Positions 13,101 through 25,798 of a stretch of 64,000 nucleotides of DNA are shown piece by piece. The DNA is taken from assembly GCA_001792895.1 (NCBI GenBank), contig MARA01000069.1, positions 1-64,000 on the forward strand, written 5' to 3'. Made by a program: the position numbers and the translations under genes. Source of the stretch: Lentinus brumalis. Its lineage: Eukaryota > Basidiomycota > Agaricomycetes > Polyporales > Polyporaceae. Under the pieces are notes generated by a model that saw only the letters and a program-made list of their open reading frames with translations, ran no database searches and had not been told where the DNA came from. Each line of letters begins with the position of its first letter. The stretch's first letter is position 1.

Positions 13101-15036
13101 ACGGATAGCGGAGACAGGCTGGAGAGCAAGGGCGGTCGAGAGAGGGCTGCCGGCGAGGCGCAGGTTCGGAATGGAGGTGGAGTCAAGAGGATGGCGTGCG
13201 GGGGCCCGGGAGCCGATAGTCGAGCAACGTACGTTCGCTCGTCTTCGTTTCCGGGTGTTTGGCCGCTTGCTCACGGTACCGCGTAGCTGGTTGCTGATGG
13301 AGGCTTGCGATTCGCACATGGAAGACCTCGGACGGCGCCGTGCATGTCTCGACCTCTCAAGGTGAGCGCTCCGTCTCGTATTGAGCATTGTTTTCGAGAG
13401 TTCTGACTCGGACGGCCGCGGGCTCGTTCTAGGTCGCATCGGCTGCCGGTGCTGCAGCAGGACCCTTGATGGGACGCCGTGGATAAACTCAGCCTTGCGG
13501 GCGTGCCGTGCAGACGGCGGTTCGTCGAGGACTCGAGTCTTGGACGGGACGGTGGTGGTCGCCATGTTCCAGTACGGTTTGCTTTGCTGATTAAGTGTAC
13601 GCACGCTGACTAGAGTGCAGCATTGCGGGGACGTCTGCGCCTGCGCATTGTCGAGTTCTTGCGCGACTCCGACAAAGATAGACCCGTCTGTCAAGAGACC
13701 CTGCAGAATCCGGCGGCGAGGTTGCGTGCGACGGTTCTTCCGCTGAGCGGATCCGAATTTGCTGCCAGATCGAGGGAAGCCGCGAAGGTTCGTTCACGGC
13801 AGGGCGACGGCGGTGTTCGTCGGTACGTCTGCGCCCTCCCGCTTCTCGTGGACAACTGATAGACTTGTTCTGTCCAGCTGCGACATCGTGCATTGCACAG
13901 AACGTGCATTCCGACAGCTCTCCGTCCTGCGAGTGCTCGTAAGGCTGCCACTTGGAGGGAGGACGAGGGAGGGACGCGTTTCAACTGAAGTCGGGACGTG
14001 TGAACACGCTGGCGAGTGAACACGAACGATCGGTACGTTTCTCCTTCTCTTCCAGAACGATTCCTGATCCGTTCGTTCTTCGCTCCTCCAGGCTCCAAGG
14101 CTGTACTGGTTAATTGCGGTTAGGACAGTGCGCAGCACGCAAGAACCCGGCACAGGTACGTACCTCGAAAGTGAAACTGTTGTCCGTCCACGGCCCGTCT
14201 GTCACGGCATTCGAGTCGTACGGTGTCTTGCTCGTCGCTGCTGGACGCAGGCAACGGCGGCCGTGTACCTTCGAGCTCTGCTCAGATTGCTGGCTAGTCA
14301 CATACACGTCCAGGGACTGGACGGTCTAGCGAGCGAGGAGAGCAGGCTGCTGAACGATCACTTGCAGTAGTCGAACAGCCGCGACATGGCTGCTTCTCTC
14401 CCGCCATCGCAACACACAGTCCGGCAGAATGAGCGCTCCGCGATAGGTACGCATGCCTCTTGCTATCTTTGAGGCCTTCGAGTCGACTTCTGACGACGTG
14501 CGTTCAGGGTCATTGGCTGTGCACGATTGTGTAGGACCCTTAGACACCGGTTGTGGTTGCTCGCTCGGTACGTCCTCGCCGTGGATTCGCTTCCAATGGA
14601 TCTTCTGACTGTGTCCACGCAGAACCGATCACGCTCCATGTTGCTCTGTCGCGGTACCTCCGAGGCCTTTGACGAGAGGGCCGCAGATGGGCTGCTTTAG
14701 GTTGCCCTCGACATAAGTGGCGGGCAAAGTCAATGTCTGGCCACGGAGGCTCGTCAAGAACGGGCTGCCGTTACTTCTCGTGTTCTGATTTCGTCGCCTG
14801 CGGAACACGTTACGAAGGAGACATCAGAAGCACGCAGGACGGCGCTCCGTCTCGATCTCGATGGCACTCGCGCATCGGGCAGCCTGTCCCGGCTGCTGGT
14901 TCCTGAGGAACATGACGGCCGACTCGAAACCGGTGGCACAAGCACGCTACGAAGGTTCATCCCTCTGGGAAACACGTTCATTGGTACGTTCTCGCACGTT
15001 CACGTACAGAACACGTTCTGATGCTATTTTAAACAG
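10133..15036 (+). CDS. Putative intron-rich gene of unknown function, right unit
   Basis: This is the counterpart of the intron-rich locus of the left unit, from the donor at 10133 to the acceptor at 15036. It is the better copy to study. Three consecutive exons join in one frame: one ending at the donor of the 11593-11670 intron, 11671-11760, and one starting at about 11822. They continue through an intron that starts GTATGC near 11943 into a fourth exon. The predicted peptide contains RRLMDIQGGSING, then AAAEPLMAVNGAADAVQ and DVCACAWKHDLARL. No known domain is apparent. The second internal subrepeat (12.2-13.7 kb) contains related exons, so the product may be internally duplicated. Ends are uncertain. 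Confidence 0.4.
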
Positions 15037-15167
15037 ATGTGCAGGTCATGCACGACGGCCGATGGCAGCAAGACTGCGCGGCACGGACAAGAAATACGGC
15101 GGGAAGTATTACTGTACGTACATCAAGAACTAGACTACTAGAATGCCACCGGTCCAAAATAGAATCG

Positions 15168-16087
15168 TCAAACCCAATCTGAGTCGTCGGCAGACTCGAT
15201 CTCCTCCACCTCCGCCTCCTCGTGCTCGTCCACGGCAAGATGCTGCTCGAGCCGGTCGTCGGAGAACACGTAGCGGCTCTGGAACCCGGAAGCGGCGCCG
15301 ACGAATGTCAGCGCAGTGTGCGGCCCACGCTTCGGGTGCTTCGGCTTGCGGTTCGTCACCGGGCGGGCTCGGGGGAGGTTGATGTCGCTCCGCTGACGGC
15401 GGGACGGCTTGGCGGCAGTGCTGCTGTTGTCGAGCGGGAGGACGAAGACGGACCTGAGGTCATTGAGAGGGTGCAGAACGCGCTCGACAGGCTGAGGACG
15501 TGGAGGCGGGGGAGGGATCGCGCGGGAGAGCTCGCGGAGCTGAGCTGCTGCCCTGCGGTAGACGGCGAAGGAGCGCGGAGTGGCGGCAGGCTCGGGGCGC
15601 GCATTTGGGATGACGCTCTCGGGGTCGTAGAGAGCGCGTTCGCGCTCCTCCTCAGTGGCACGGACGAGCCTGAGCTCGCCGGACTTCCAGAGCTGCTTGA
15701 GCTCTTCGAGCGGCCGGTCGCCGCCGGGTATATAGCTGAGGTTGTCGAAGGGGATGTGGGCGGGCCACCCAGCCCATGTGTAGCCGAGCTTCCACACACG
15801 CGCTCCGAGAACGTCCGCGTCGTCCACCACAGCGAGGCGTCTGGAACGCCGGTGAGTGTCCCTGACGCGGGAATGGAAGGTCAGTATTGCTGCCGGCGTC
15901 TTCGAGGAGATCAACGCGTTACTCACTGAGCTCCTCGTTCCACTCGGCACGCAGCTCCTCCGCACAACGTCGCGGTCAGGTTTCTTCAGCTTGGGGCGGT
16001 TCTCAGCGGTGGGATGCTGGAGGTCGAAGTAGACGAACTGGAGGCCGTGCGCGGCGCGATATCGAAATGAGATCTGACTGGAGGCAT
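15168..16087 (-). pseudogene. Gene A, right copy: intact exon 2, broken exon 1
   Basis: This copy keeps the long second exon open from the WKLGYTWAGW motif near 15795 to the TGA at 15168-15170. It ends in an acidic tail (EEAEVEEIESADDSDWV), which probably shows the true C-terminus. Exon 1, from the ATG at 16087, is damaged: single bases are missing near 16045 and 15960 compared with the left copy, and another near 15797 just after the intron. No domain of known function is visible. The middle is rich in proline and basic residues, suggesting a nuclear or scaffold role, but that is only a guess. Confidence 0.6.
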
Positions 16088-17899
16088 GGCAGCGGGGAGA
16101 GGAGGCAGGTCTGTCGCAGCTAGGATCCTGTGCATGTAGATATGTCGGCATCGCTAGCGAGCCGTGCTGGTGGGAATGTCAATGATTTCTGTGCAGTGTT
16201 TTCGCTGGGCTGGAGGGTCGAAGGCCGCGGCGGGGTCGGGCAGTCCGTTATGGTAATCTGATTTCCTTATTCAGCCAGCCGCGGCGCCGCCGAGGGTAGA
16301 TCGCGTCGGCATGCGTGCATCCTGGCAGACTATTAGAGGCATATTGAGAGGCCGTGTTCCTGGCGGGTCTGTCATGCCGGGGGGCCGAATTCCATGGCAA
16401 TATGGCAGGCTTCGGACGGAGCGCTGGAGAACTTGCAGGGTCCACTGATCGGAGTTCCTGATCGCACATGGCTGTCTGTACTGTCCTTGCAGTCCTCAGT
16501 CAGTTTACCAGCTTGAAGAGCAGAATATATGTCTTAGAGAGAGCTTGATCAGCCATGAGCTGGGCTGGGGAGACACGCTCAGGCAGTCAGGATGGGGACA
16601 ATGTTAGCAGCGGCCACATTCCCAGCGACTCGCAGTGCCTGTCAGGGTCTGCTTCCTGAAATCTTCCGCCTTCTGATCCGCTCTCAGACATTCCAGGCTC
16701 GTCGCAGCACGCAGGAGGCCGTACTGACCTCTCAGGTATGTCTGCACACAGGAAGTGCTGCATTGTGGTGCAGAACATGGATTATACTTGACAGGATCCC
16801 AGTCCTGCATGCCAGAGCAGCAGAGCGGAGGGGAGAGGGCTTGAGAACCACCAGATCAATTGTCCAGATCACTCTTCTAGCCGGAACCCCACGGTCAGGG
16901 TCCATTCAAGTTGCGATCAAGTCCGAGTCGAACGCCCGCCGCCCGAGCCTCTCCCCGCCCTCTCCTGCAGCGTCCGCCGCCCTCCGAGGCTCGAGCGGCG
17001 CAGAGGAGCAGTAGAACAGATAGACACAACTAGCAGTAGGACAGCAGCCAGAGGAGACACGACACCTAGACAGAAAATATATATTCGAGTTTCTGACATG
17101 TTCCAGGAGACCCCTCCCCCTGCACTCGCCTGTCCTCGCCGTGCCCATCCACTATACACACTTTGCGACCTCCATGTACTATAATCTGCCCTGTGCTGTA
17201 TAACGAACTGTTTGTATCTCTGGCAGACAGTGGGTGTCCGTGGCAGGAACACGCATGCGGTTAGCACGAGATGCGAGATGCGATCTCGCCTCGAGGCTAC
17301 CAACCGCGGCGACGGGCGACGGGTCCAGACCTCCGCTGTGTACTAGTACAGCCATCACGCAGCCGGACTACGAGCGGTCATCGTTCGATAGTATCCATTC
17401 CAATCGTATCTCTAATGCAACATGACAAGTCGTGTGTCTACCTACAACTATATAACCTACTACAGCGGGATGCAATGATCCAGAAACAGAGGAAGATAGG
17501 GAATCCGGTCGAGGTCGTGCGAGATGGTAAAAGTACAGTGCGGGTATGCGCCCGGGAGGAATTACGATTATCTATGCGATAGCGAGCGAGGGTTCAAGGC
17601 TCGGATTCTCGGAATCGGGAAGTCCGGAAGTCCGGAAGCGTAGTCGCGGAGAAGAGGAAGAGCACGGTGGGAGGATTAAGGAGAGTGTACAGCGCGCAGG
17701 GGAGAAGAGGCGGAGATGAAGGAAGCAGCGTCCTTGGAGGAGACCTCCGAAGCATAATGTGAGATAATAGACATGGGAAGTACCCTGGAAGCACCGGAGT
17801 TCGGACAGCGGATCGTCGGGGCACGGAACGGAGGAAGGCGCAAGACACGGGCGGTGATGATACAAGACAGCAAGGGCGCAGCGGGAGACGCGGTGGCCG
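16088..17899. other. Right-unit spacer between genes A and B
   Basis: This is the counterpart of 6372-8107, with several 5-30 bp gaps and insertions against it (for example around 16500-16600 and 17140-17220). I see no gene in it. Confidence 0.5.
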
Positions 17900-18702
17900 T
17901 CACCGGGACGCCGAGCGCCGCCTGCTGCTATCCCGCCTCACGGAGCGTCCACCCGAACGGCCGTCGCCCCACTCGATCTTCGGGGTCAGGTTCGTGAGAA
18001 GCCGCTTGAAGAGCGGGTCTGCGCTCGTCTTGGTCGGGCTGCTGCCCTTGCTGCGGCTCCCGCTGCTGTGCGAGTGCGACATCGTGCGCGTGTGCGACGA
18101 CGACGACTTGCGCGAGTCGCTCACGACCTCGAGGCGGCCGCCCTTGGGCGGGACGATGATGTACTGCTCGCCCTTGCGCGGCGGCGGGAGCTTGATCGCC
18201 TGCCCGGGCACGTACTTGTACTCCATCACGACCTGGCGCGTCCCGGGCGGCGGTGGCGGGTAGCCCGCCGGAGATGCCCGCGGGACGGCTTGATGTGCGC
18301 CGGGAGCCACAGGGGTCGGGTACGGGTAGCGGCCTGCTGGAGGCTGCGAGCCGTGCGGTTGCGTGATGAAGATGAGGGGCGTGGTGCACGCGGGTCGGGC
18401 TGGGCGGCGTAGGCGTACGCTCGCGAGGTGTGCCCTGGAGGTGGGCTCGCAGCGGCGGCGGGCAGTGTCCGGGAGCGGGTGGGCTGCGGACGGTCGTGGT
18501 GCCGTGGTGCTGGCTGGGGGTATGTCTCTTGCCGCGCGGGGGTGCGGGCAGCCGGGCGAGAGGAGGACGCCTGGTCCTCGGGGAGGAAGGGGTTGGTATA
18601 TGTGGGAGCGTGATACCTTTGCTCGGTCGCCCACTTCCCAACTCCCTTCATTTTGGCTTGGTAACGCTCGATGGCGTCCGGGGAGTAGTCGTATTCCGTC
18701 AT
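17900..18702 (-). pseudogene. Gene B, right copy: frameshifted in the middle
   Basis: This is the duplicate of the gene at 8108-8910. The start at 18702 and the N-terminal block are intact, and the C-terminus reads through PKIEWGDG to the TGA at 17900. One base is missing near 18350, between the SSSRNRT and GSQPPAGRYPYP segments, so the two halves are in different frames. The left copy is intact at exactly this place and broken at the C-terminus. Neither copy therefore shows a full open frame as assembled. Substitutions between copies are few and mostly conservative (for example APPKGG to VPPKGG). Confidence 0.6.
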
Positions 18703-19155
18703 TGGGGTGTGGCTGACGGTGGTGAGCGAGAAGGGTAGACTCAGCTAGAGGCTTGGATGGTGAGGATGAGTGGTGTGCAGGCTAGCGTCGCGTAGCGAGA
18801 GAAGCCGCAGGAGAAGATGGGTATGTGCTCGACGAGACGGGGGTATATGTACTAGTAGGGAGGCTGACGCCTCGCGGACAACTGGAGGGGCAGGAGGTGG
18901 GCAAGTGACGGATCCCGTCCCGGACTGGCAGGTTAAGTACCTCGCTAACCCTGTATTTATCGGGTAAGTGGCTTATAAACAGGGTCTGCCAATCAGCGTG
19001 CCTCGTTGTCCTATTGTCTGATAGCCGCCGGCGCGTGCATTTACCTCGATTTGCCTCCGAGCGGCGCACACCCGCTTTTGTGCTGTCCTGGCAGTGTCCA
19101 CGACCATCTAGGCCGCCAAGTTGCTCATCGAAACCACCCGATCCTCGATGATACA

Positions 19156-22100
19156 TATTAGCGACTATCTGCGAGCATCTAGCTCCTCGAAGGTCCAAAT
19201 CCAGATGAGCTGCGGTCACTGCTCCATCGCGGGCAGCTTCAAGGGACCGAGCTAACCCCGTTCATCAAGGAAAGGACACCGGTGCGAGCGAATGCAGCAC
19301 AAGGTGCCGCCACCACGATTCTGACATCTTTCTGCAGATATTCAAGTCAACAAATGAACGGACATCGGCATACCTGCCGTGCCTTGCGAAGCAGCGCACC
19401 GCCCGTCCGCATTAACTTCCCACTGGGCAAAGCGCACGCCTCTCTCATCTGCCCACCGCGCTCTTCGCGCAAGTCACCAGGCCCCCGCACAGGATTCTCT
19501 TCCCTCCACGCGATTATCGTGTTTCTACTGCGCACAGGGCACGCACAAATCTCTCCTGCCTCGATGGGAATCTCATCCATCCACTGAATCCCTATGCCCA
19601 ACTCACTGCCCACAGCTGACTCCATCGTGGCGCGTCTCCAAGACATCCCCATCTCTGCGGCGCATCTTCCTCGCCACGTCATCACACCTGCGAGATCGGA
19701 AATCGACGGTTGACAAGCTCGACCGAGCACCATCCGTTCACTTACGGTGGGGCAACTTCGTAAGCTCTACCGTATAGCCCGCGCGTGAGCTTACGGCACT
19801 AAAGCGAAGGTCCTCAGCCGCTGCGCGGATGCTCCCCGCATTTCCCCGCTGGGGCGGGTGACGTCGACTTCCCCGAAGTCTCAGCAACGGCATCTCGCCA
19901 CTTCTCGAACTCCCGTCCGCCCTGACCGCGCCCCGGTCTGTGCACTGCGCTTTATGGACCAAGGCGAGACCGTCAGACAGGGAGTTGCGCCTCGCACAGT
20001 GCACTCCGCGACACCGGCAGGATGATCGGCCTTTGCTCGCAGTTAGACACCACCTAGGCCGGCGGACTGTTCGTTCGTTCGTGTGGCCGGTCGGGTGGCG
20101 TCTGAACCGAGTTGCCCCACCGCGAACCTAACTCTACGGAATTTCGAGCGCCTGCTATGTCTGACGACCTCCGATGCTTGCCTCCTGCGCGGCGTACGCG
20201 GCCACCATGCTGCCCCAAGCCCTCCGAAGGGACATCCCCCGCAGCAAGTCCCTCACATCTCTCCCATCCCGCCGGCAAAGGAATAGATGGTCGATACGAA
20301 GTGCATTCCCTCCCGCGATTGCAAATGACCCAGCAGCGTCATCCGCGTCGCCCATCTCGCCTCCGCGCACCCGAGGGCCATGGCGAGCTTGTAGAAGACG
20401 TCCGCCTCGGCAAGGGCGATATGTATTTCAAGCGCCACAACGCCCTTCCCCGGATTCTCGTCCACCAAGCCGCGGCGTCTGCGCTGCTTCCGTGCCACCC
20501 CAGGATACTTCTTCCCCAATCGCCTGTCCGTCCCTGGCGTCTCCCCCACGTCCTCTCCCAGCTGCCGTCCGATCTCGCGATCACGAGCGGGCGTGTGGCT
20601 GCATACGGCGTTTGGGAGGTCTCACGTCCCATGTCGAGCAGGAACCGACTGTCCTTTTTGGCTCCGGCTCTCGAGGCCGAACGCAGCGTGACTGCAGTGT
20701 GCCTCTGAGACGGGCACGCTGGTGTCAACATTCTATCACGGGACCATGCCACGCCCCCTGCTCCCTGCGTGCTTACGTACCGATGTCCCGGCCGTACTGA
20801 CACTTGCTCGTTTGCTCGCCCCTGCGTGTTTGGGAAACACTGTGGCTTCGAGCCCGAATGGGGATCCCCTGAGACAGGACCTGCTGCCGGGGCCGCTGCG
20901 GTGAGAAGGACGCCCATGGGGGTAATGGCGCAACTCATCGGTGCCAGGTGCGTGGCACGACCTCTGGTAGAGTGACCGCCTACTTACGGGATGCGCCTAT
21001 GGCTGCGGACAGGTGACGTCCAAGCTCTCAAGTCGAGCTCGGCGTCCGTTGCATATGTCGCACGACCGCACCCTTGATGGCATGGTCGTGCGACATTGCC
21101 TTCTGGATCTGTGGCTTCTGCTCGGGGAACTCGAACGGGCACTCGAACTCTCGCACACCCGCACTCGCACTCGAACGGACCTCGAACCAAGTCTCAGATG
21201 CAGTCTCGCTCCTACGCCCTCGAAGTCAGTTTGGGCTTCGCGCGTTCTAGCGTCCCTCGAGCCCGATCGGCGTGAATGGGAGAAGCGGCTCGTGGGTCGT
21301 GTCTATCCCTCTCTTGGGGGTAGATTCAGACATAGCACCGATCTCGACCCCTGCCAATGTGTCTGCAGGTCGATCCACATACGTCCCCGCCCTCGAAACC
21401 GGATTAGAGGCATGCCTGTGCCCTATACAAAGGGCTCTCGACCTCGACCTCAGGGTCTGATCCCACGGACGCTCGCAACACCCTCGCGCTCGCACTCGAG
21501 AACCACGGGAGCTCGAGTCTACGAGCGTAAAATTTCCGTCTGCTTCTGTCTCACACCGCCATCATCATCAATCGTCACGACTGTGCATCTGTGCATCTGT
21601 GCGTCGTGCATGGAGCGTGTCTCTCCCTCCCTTTGCACCCGTCATACGTCTTCCTTCACATCGCACTTGACGGACATAGATCGGGGTGCAAGGACGTAGG
21701 GTTAGTCTTGTGCCCCACTAGCCACGAGCGCAGGAGAACACGAGAGCAGGAGAGCATGGGACCAGTGTTCCTACGCCACCGCGCACCCATGGCCACTCGC
21801 ACAGTCAGGCTCAAGCTCAGATCGCCGAAGGTGCTAGGACGCGGACGGCTCCCTCTATTACTGCTCCTCGTCCGAGTCGCTCAATAGACGTCATGGTCTG
21901 CGCGATCAGGGTATCCGCATGTCGAGACTCGGCATCCAGACACGCATCTGATGCTCACGCTGTGGCTGGGTGTGGCTGATGATGAAGGATGATGACATTG
22001 CGCGCGGTTTGAGTATCGTGCTGCGTCGGGGAGGAGGAGCGTGGGCAAGGGGATGTGGCTTGTGTTTGCTGCTGCGTTCGTGCAGTTTGCTCATCGGAGG

Positions 22101-22382
22101 ACGTCGGTGGCGCCTCCATCTGTCTCGAGCTGCAGTGCCCGAGAAGGCCGGTGGTAGAGGTAAGGCCGTTGATGTCATCGTATGGACGTATGCAGGCCAC
22201 TAAAATATGTGTACAGTTTCGTAGGAGCCACGCGAGCAAAGCCGGAATGAGATACGCGTTGTCGTACAAGTTCGGACACGCAATCATCGCACTTCTGTCC
22301 ATGTTCGTCGAACGTCAGCAGATCCAAAATCTGGGGTGTGTGTGGAGGACTTACCTTCGTTGTATGGCCGTTCATGGATAGC
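19156..22382. other. 3.2-kb stretch without a convincing gene
   Basis: Open frames exist on both strands (the longest about 200 codons at 20112-20938) but overlap antisense to each other, have skewed Ser/Arg/Pro composition and lack clear splice structure. 21120-21500 is rich in ctcgaac/cgcactcg low-complexity repeats. This may be eroded repeat or pseudogene sequence. The part just before 22382 may be the 3' region of gene Z1. Confidence 0.4.
21055..21096. repeat. Perfect 13-bp inverted repeat
   Basis: The arm ATGTCGCACGACC at 21055-21067 is mirrored by GGTCGTGCGACAT at 21084-21096, with a 16-base loop. It could form a hairpin or be a binding site for a dimeric factor. No gene context decides this. 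Confidence 0.7.
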
Positions 22383-23363
22383 TCAACGCGCCCCCCACAG
22401 CACCCAAAGCAACGAAGATAGCAAGAACAGCTGGTGCGTTGGTCAGCAGGCGAGCGTCACATGTACATGTGAGGGGGCACTCACCGTGAAGCAAACACTG
22501 CCCGCATCGTATTCGCCCTTCTGTGTACCAGCGTGAATGACGGCTGGCGTCTGGCTCTCAAGATCGATGCGCGGAGAGTCGGGATTGGTGGCGGAGGGGA
22601 GCCGCACTACGTGTACGGGTTGTCGCCGGGCGCGTTCGGTGCCGTACCAGTGACTCGTGCTCGTGAGCGGCCCAGGAGTGCGAGTTGCTAAAATTGATGG
22701 CCTGGGGGTGTATGCGTCGAGGCGGACTCGTTGCGCTTCCACCTGGCGCCTCGCCTCCTCCGAATCCACGCGCGCCGCGTTACGAGCCGCCTCCAGCGCC
22801 CCTTGCCACATCACATCCCTCGAATGCAAAGCATCTCTGAATTGACGGCGTGCCTCCTCCCCGTTAAGAATCTCCAGTTTCCGGGTGCGAAGCCGCGCGA
22901 TCAGGCTTTCTGCCTTCGTCTTGCAGAGAGCGAGGCGGTCAAGCCACTGCTGATGTCCCTTGTCCCCTGGCTACCGTCACCACCTTAGGCATCCTGGCGA
23001 AGGGTCTGGGCACTTACCGACCACGAAGAAGCGTCGGTGCTGCACCTGCCGCCCCTGAATCTCCTCCACGATGGCCTCGCGCCACTCCTCGGCCAGGCCG
23101 ATCGCGATGGCGACTTCGATGGGGTCACGCAGATCGCGCACCTGCTTTCTCGAGAGCCACGCCTGCTTCTTCAGGTCCTCGACGGTCTGGGACGCGCTCT
23201 TGTACGCCTGGGTAAGCTGCACGTATTCCCTCCCGTGCAAGTTGCAGAACCGGCCGCGTGGGGATCGGCACGGGACATTGCAGAATGTCTCATCGTCGAC
23301 GAGGAGGGCCTTACACCGCCTGAGCTCAATGGTGGGCGACGACGGAGGGGAGACGAGAGCCAT
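22383..23363 (-). CDS. Z1: CCCH-knuckle / coiled-coil / tail-anchored protein
   Basis: This is the first of four paralogues of an unrecognised family. Exon 1 (23363-23018) has the cysteine/histidine knuckle (CKALLVDDETFC, then RFCNLH), followed by a helical segment with KKQAWLSRKQVRDL and EEWREAIVEEIQ, ending RRFFVV. Intron 1 is 22967-23017. Exon 2 (22966-22485) opens with GDKGHQQWLDRLALCK and a heptad-like RLRTRKLEILNGEEARRQF helix. Intron 2 is 22431-22484. Exon 3 (22430-22383) encodes a hydrophobic tail, LFLLSSLLWVLWGAR. The same three-part plan and intron positions recur in Z2-Z4. I infer metal binding by the knuckle and membrane anchoring by the tail. An upstream in-frame ATG at 23414 is possible. 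Confidence 0.7.
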
Positions 23364-25443
23364 GATGGTGCGGTTGTCGTCGTGGCGGGAGTCAGAGATG
23401 GGGGAGAAACGCAAGGTGCTCGTGGCACAGCGAGTGCGCTTGCTTTATAGGAGTGTGCTGGTCATATACGTATTTGAGTTCTGTGCTAGGCATTTTGGTG
23501 TCGATCGGTGGATACGGCCTTGGACGGAGCCGAGTAACGTTGGAATTGCCATTATTACTAGCCAATTCGTCGCGCATTGTTGATATGGACAATCGCATAT
23601 TTACGAACTTCGAAGTTGACGTATAGAACAGGACCTGAGAGCAAGTGACATGCAATGAGCAACGTGGCTGCAGTGTAAAGTACAAATCGGCAAGAGCTAC
23701 GGAAGGGGGAGAGCGCCGGAAGGAGGTTGTGTTATAGCACTAATGTTGCCCAAGGTCAGTATCCCCGCCGGATGATGTCGGCTACTGAGAACATGCCCGA
23801 ATAGCCAAGAACAAACTGAACGAGACCCGCGCCCTTGGCCTCACCCAACTCCTCCGCCATATGCCGCTGGACTGACATCTCTTCCTGTTGCGGCACGATC
23901 AGCAGGTACTTGACGGCGACACGCCGCTTGAACTTCCGCCTTGCCTTCTTGACCAATTCGATGACTGTCTGGGAGCAGCTAGCGGCGTCCGACTGAGTGC
24001 GGCTCACCGCAATTTGCACCATCCATAGAGTGGCGAGGTTACGAGTGACCGCCACGAAGAGAGCGTCAAAGAGAGCGTCCGGAGACATAGCATCGGCCTG
24101 GTGTAAAATCGAACTCGGTTGCGTCCGAATAGGCCTTAAAGGCCACTGACGTCGGGATGTCGGGGTGACTAGTGGGTGAAAGTGGGGATGGCTTCTGCGG
24201 GCTTGGGACTCCACTCTCAACGAGCTGTACCGCCCGCTCTTCGTCGACTACAAGAGTACTGCGAGAGCGAGAAGCTTGGAACTCGAAGAGTCGTCCGGAC
24301 TTCTCGCACGAGGTGGTGGTGCGGGACATGCGGGCGTAATCCCTGAACCTCCCAAGCATCACTACAGAGCACCTTGAACGCCAAGCCCTCGAACAAGAGG
24401 CCGGCGAGTATCTCGGTATTGCCAGCGCATGCGTTCAACGAGACTGGCCCGACGTCTTCTAGAACGAGCTCCCTGTACCTGGCCCTTACTAGCTCCATGA
24501 CATACGCAGTCTTGAAAGTGAGAACGGCGACATCGTCCCCCAAGGCTTGAGAATCGAGGTCGCCAACCCTTCGCATGAGGATGGCATTGAACGAGCCAAT
24601 GGATGGCCGTGAGCACGTCGCAAGAGCAAATTCTAGGATGTTCTTCATGCTGAACGGCCGGACAGTCGATTGAACGCCTTCACGGACGTGCTCCGCATCC
24701 CTCAGCATCGCAGCAACGTCGCGCGGACACCGGCCCGCTTGCGCCCGAACTTTCTGCACCTCGGCTAGGTCAAAGGCGCGGCATTCTGCTGCATACATCA
24801 TGCCGGGAGTTGTCATTCTAGGGGAACATTCGTCAGTGGCGTGCAAAGAACGCGGTATTATGTATATGATACTCACACGACCAGGAGCAAGGGGTCTGCC
24901 CACGGGTTCATGATGTACTGCCGCGTATGCGACTGCTCGAGGGAGGACTTGCTCGATGGATCCGAGGAGGCAAGTAGCCCGAAGAAGAGTGAATGACTGA
25001 GTATCTTCGGGGAAATGAGCTTCACGTACGCGGGAGCGTCCATAAGAGACCACATGCGTGTGGCAGGGGTAGAGCCGTCTACGTCGGAGAAGGATCCGAG
25101 AGTTTACCTCGGCAGTCGGACACGTTCGGACGCCACTTTCGTTGTGATAGAAGGCCTGTCCATAACTAGTGAAGAAGACGACCGCCTTCTCCTTGGCCAT
25201 GCACCGAAGCAGCGCGTACCGACCGAAGCAGGACTTCCCTAGTAACGTGGACAAAGGTATCAGATTCTGGACTCTGCCAGGGAACCGCAGAACACGCACC
25301 ACTGCCAGGTTGACCGGTGAGGACTACGCCGACCGGGAATGACGATGTACATGTGTACGGATGCCGCATTGCATAGACGAGCATACAACAAGTCGTACTC
25401 CGCGCGCACGTAGAGCTGACCGTTGGTGTTTGTGAGAATATCG

Positions 25444-25720
25444 TGTTGAAGGGGGCACCTAACGCAGTGTACGCACCCGGCAACTCACCTGTGTGAACGC
25501 TAGTGCAGTGGCACGAGAGGAGGCAGAATGCGACTTGTGTATTGGCCCTGCAGGGGCTGTCCTTAAATACTACTTACAGGGCGGATTATGTAATACCAGC
25601 AAATACTAAAGAAAGTAACTGATATCAATCAGTGATAAGTGATAACTTATTCACATGCATCAATACGGCTCCACCGGTAATCCGTGAACCGGTCGGCCCG
25701 GAACTCATCCGAGTTCAACA
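25444..25720 (-). repeat. 3' LTR of the copia element
   Basis: By eye it has the same 277 bases as the 5' LTR. It abuts TATCG at 25439-25443. Directly inside it lies the polypurine tract. Confidence 0.97.
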
Positions 25721-25729
25721 CTCCCCCTC
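25721..25729 (-). promoter_or_regulatory. Polypurine tract of the copia element
   Basis: The element strand reads GAGGGGGAG directly before the 3' LTR. This is the expected site for plus-strand priming. Confidence 0.85.
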
Positions 25730-25798
25730 GCTAAGCACCACGGTAGTGTGCGCAAGCGTATGTGGCAAATCCGGTGAACGGATGGTGCCTGCTTGGCT

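Larger units (their letters stand above)
9745..19155. repeat. Right copy of the ~9.75-kb tandem duplication
   Basis: This copy is in the same orientation and gene order as 1-9290. The offset drifts from 9744 to about 9790 through small indels. Homology with the end of the left copy (around 9181-9290) can be followed to about 19150 and then stops. The right boundary of the array is therefore near 19155. Confidence 0.95.

Noticed and set aside
19930..20000. Weak hairpin with gtgcactgcgc and gcacagtgcac arms
   Set aside because: The arms are imperfect and no gene or repeat context supports a role.
20112..20938. Open frames of about 200 codons on both strands
   Set aside because: They overlap each other antisense, have skewed composition and show no splice signals or domains.
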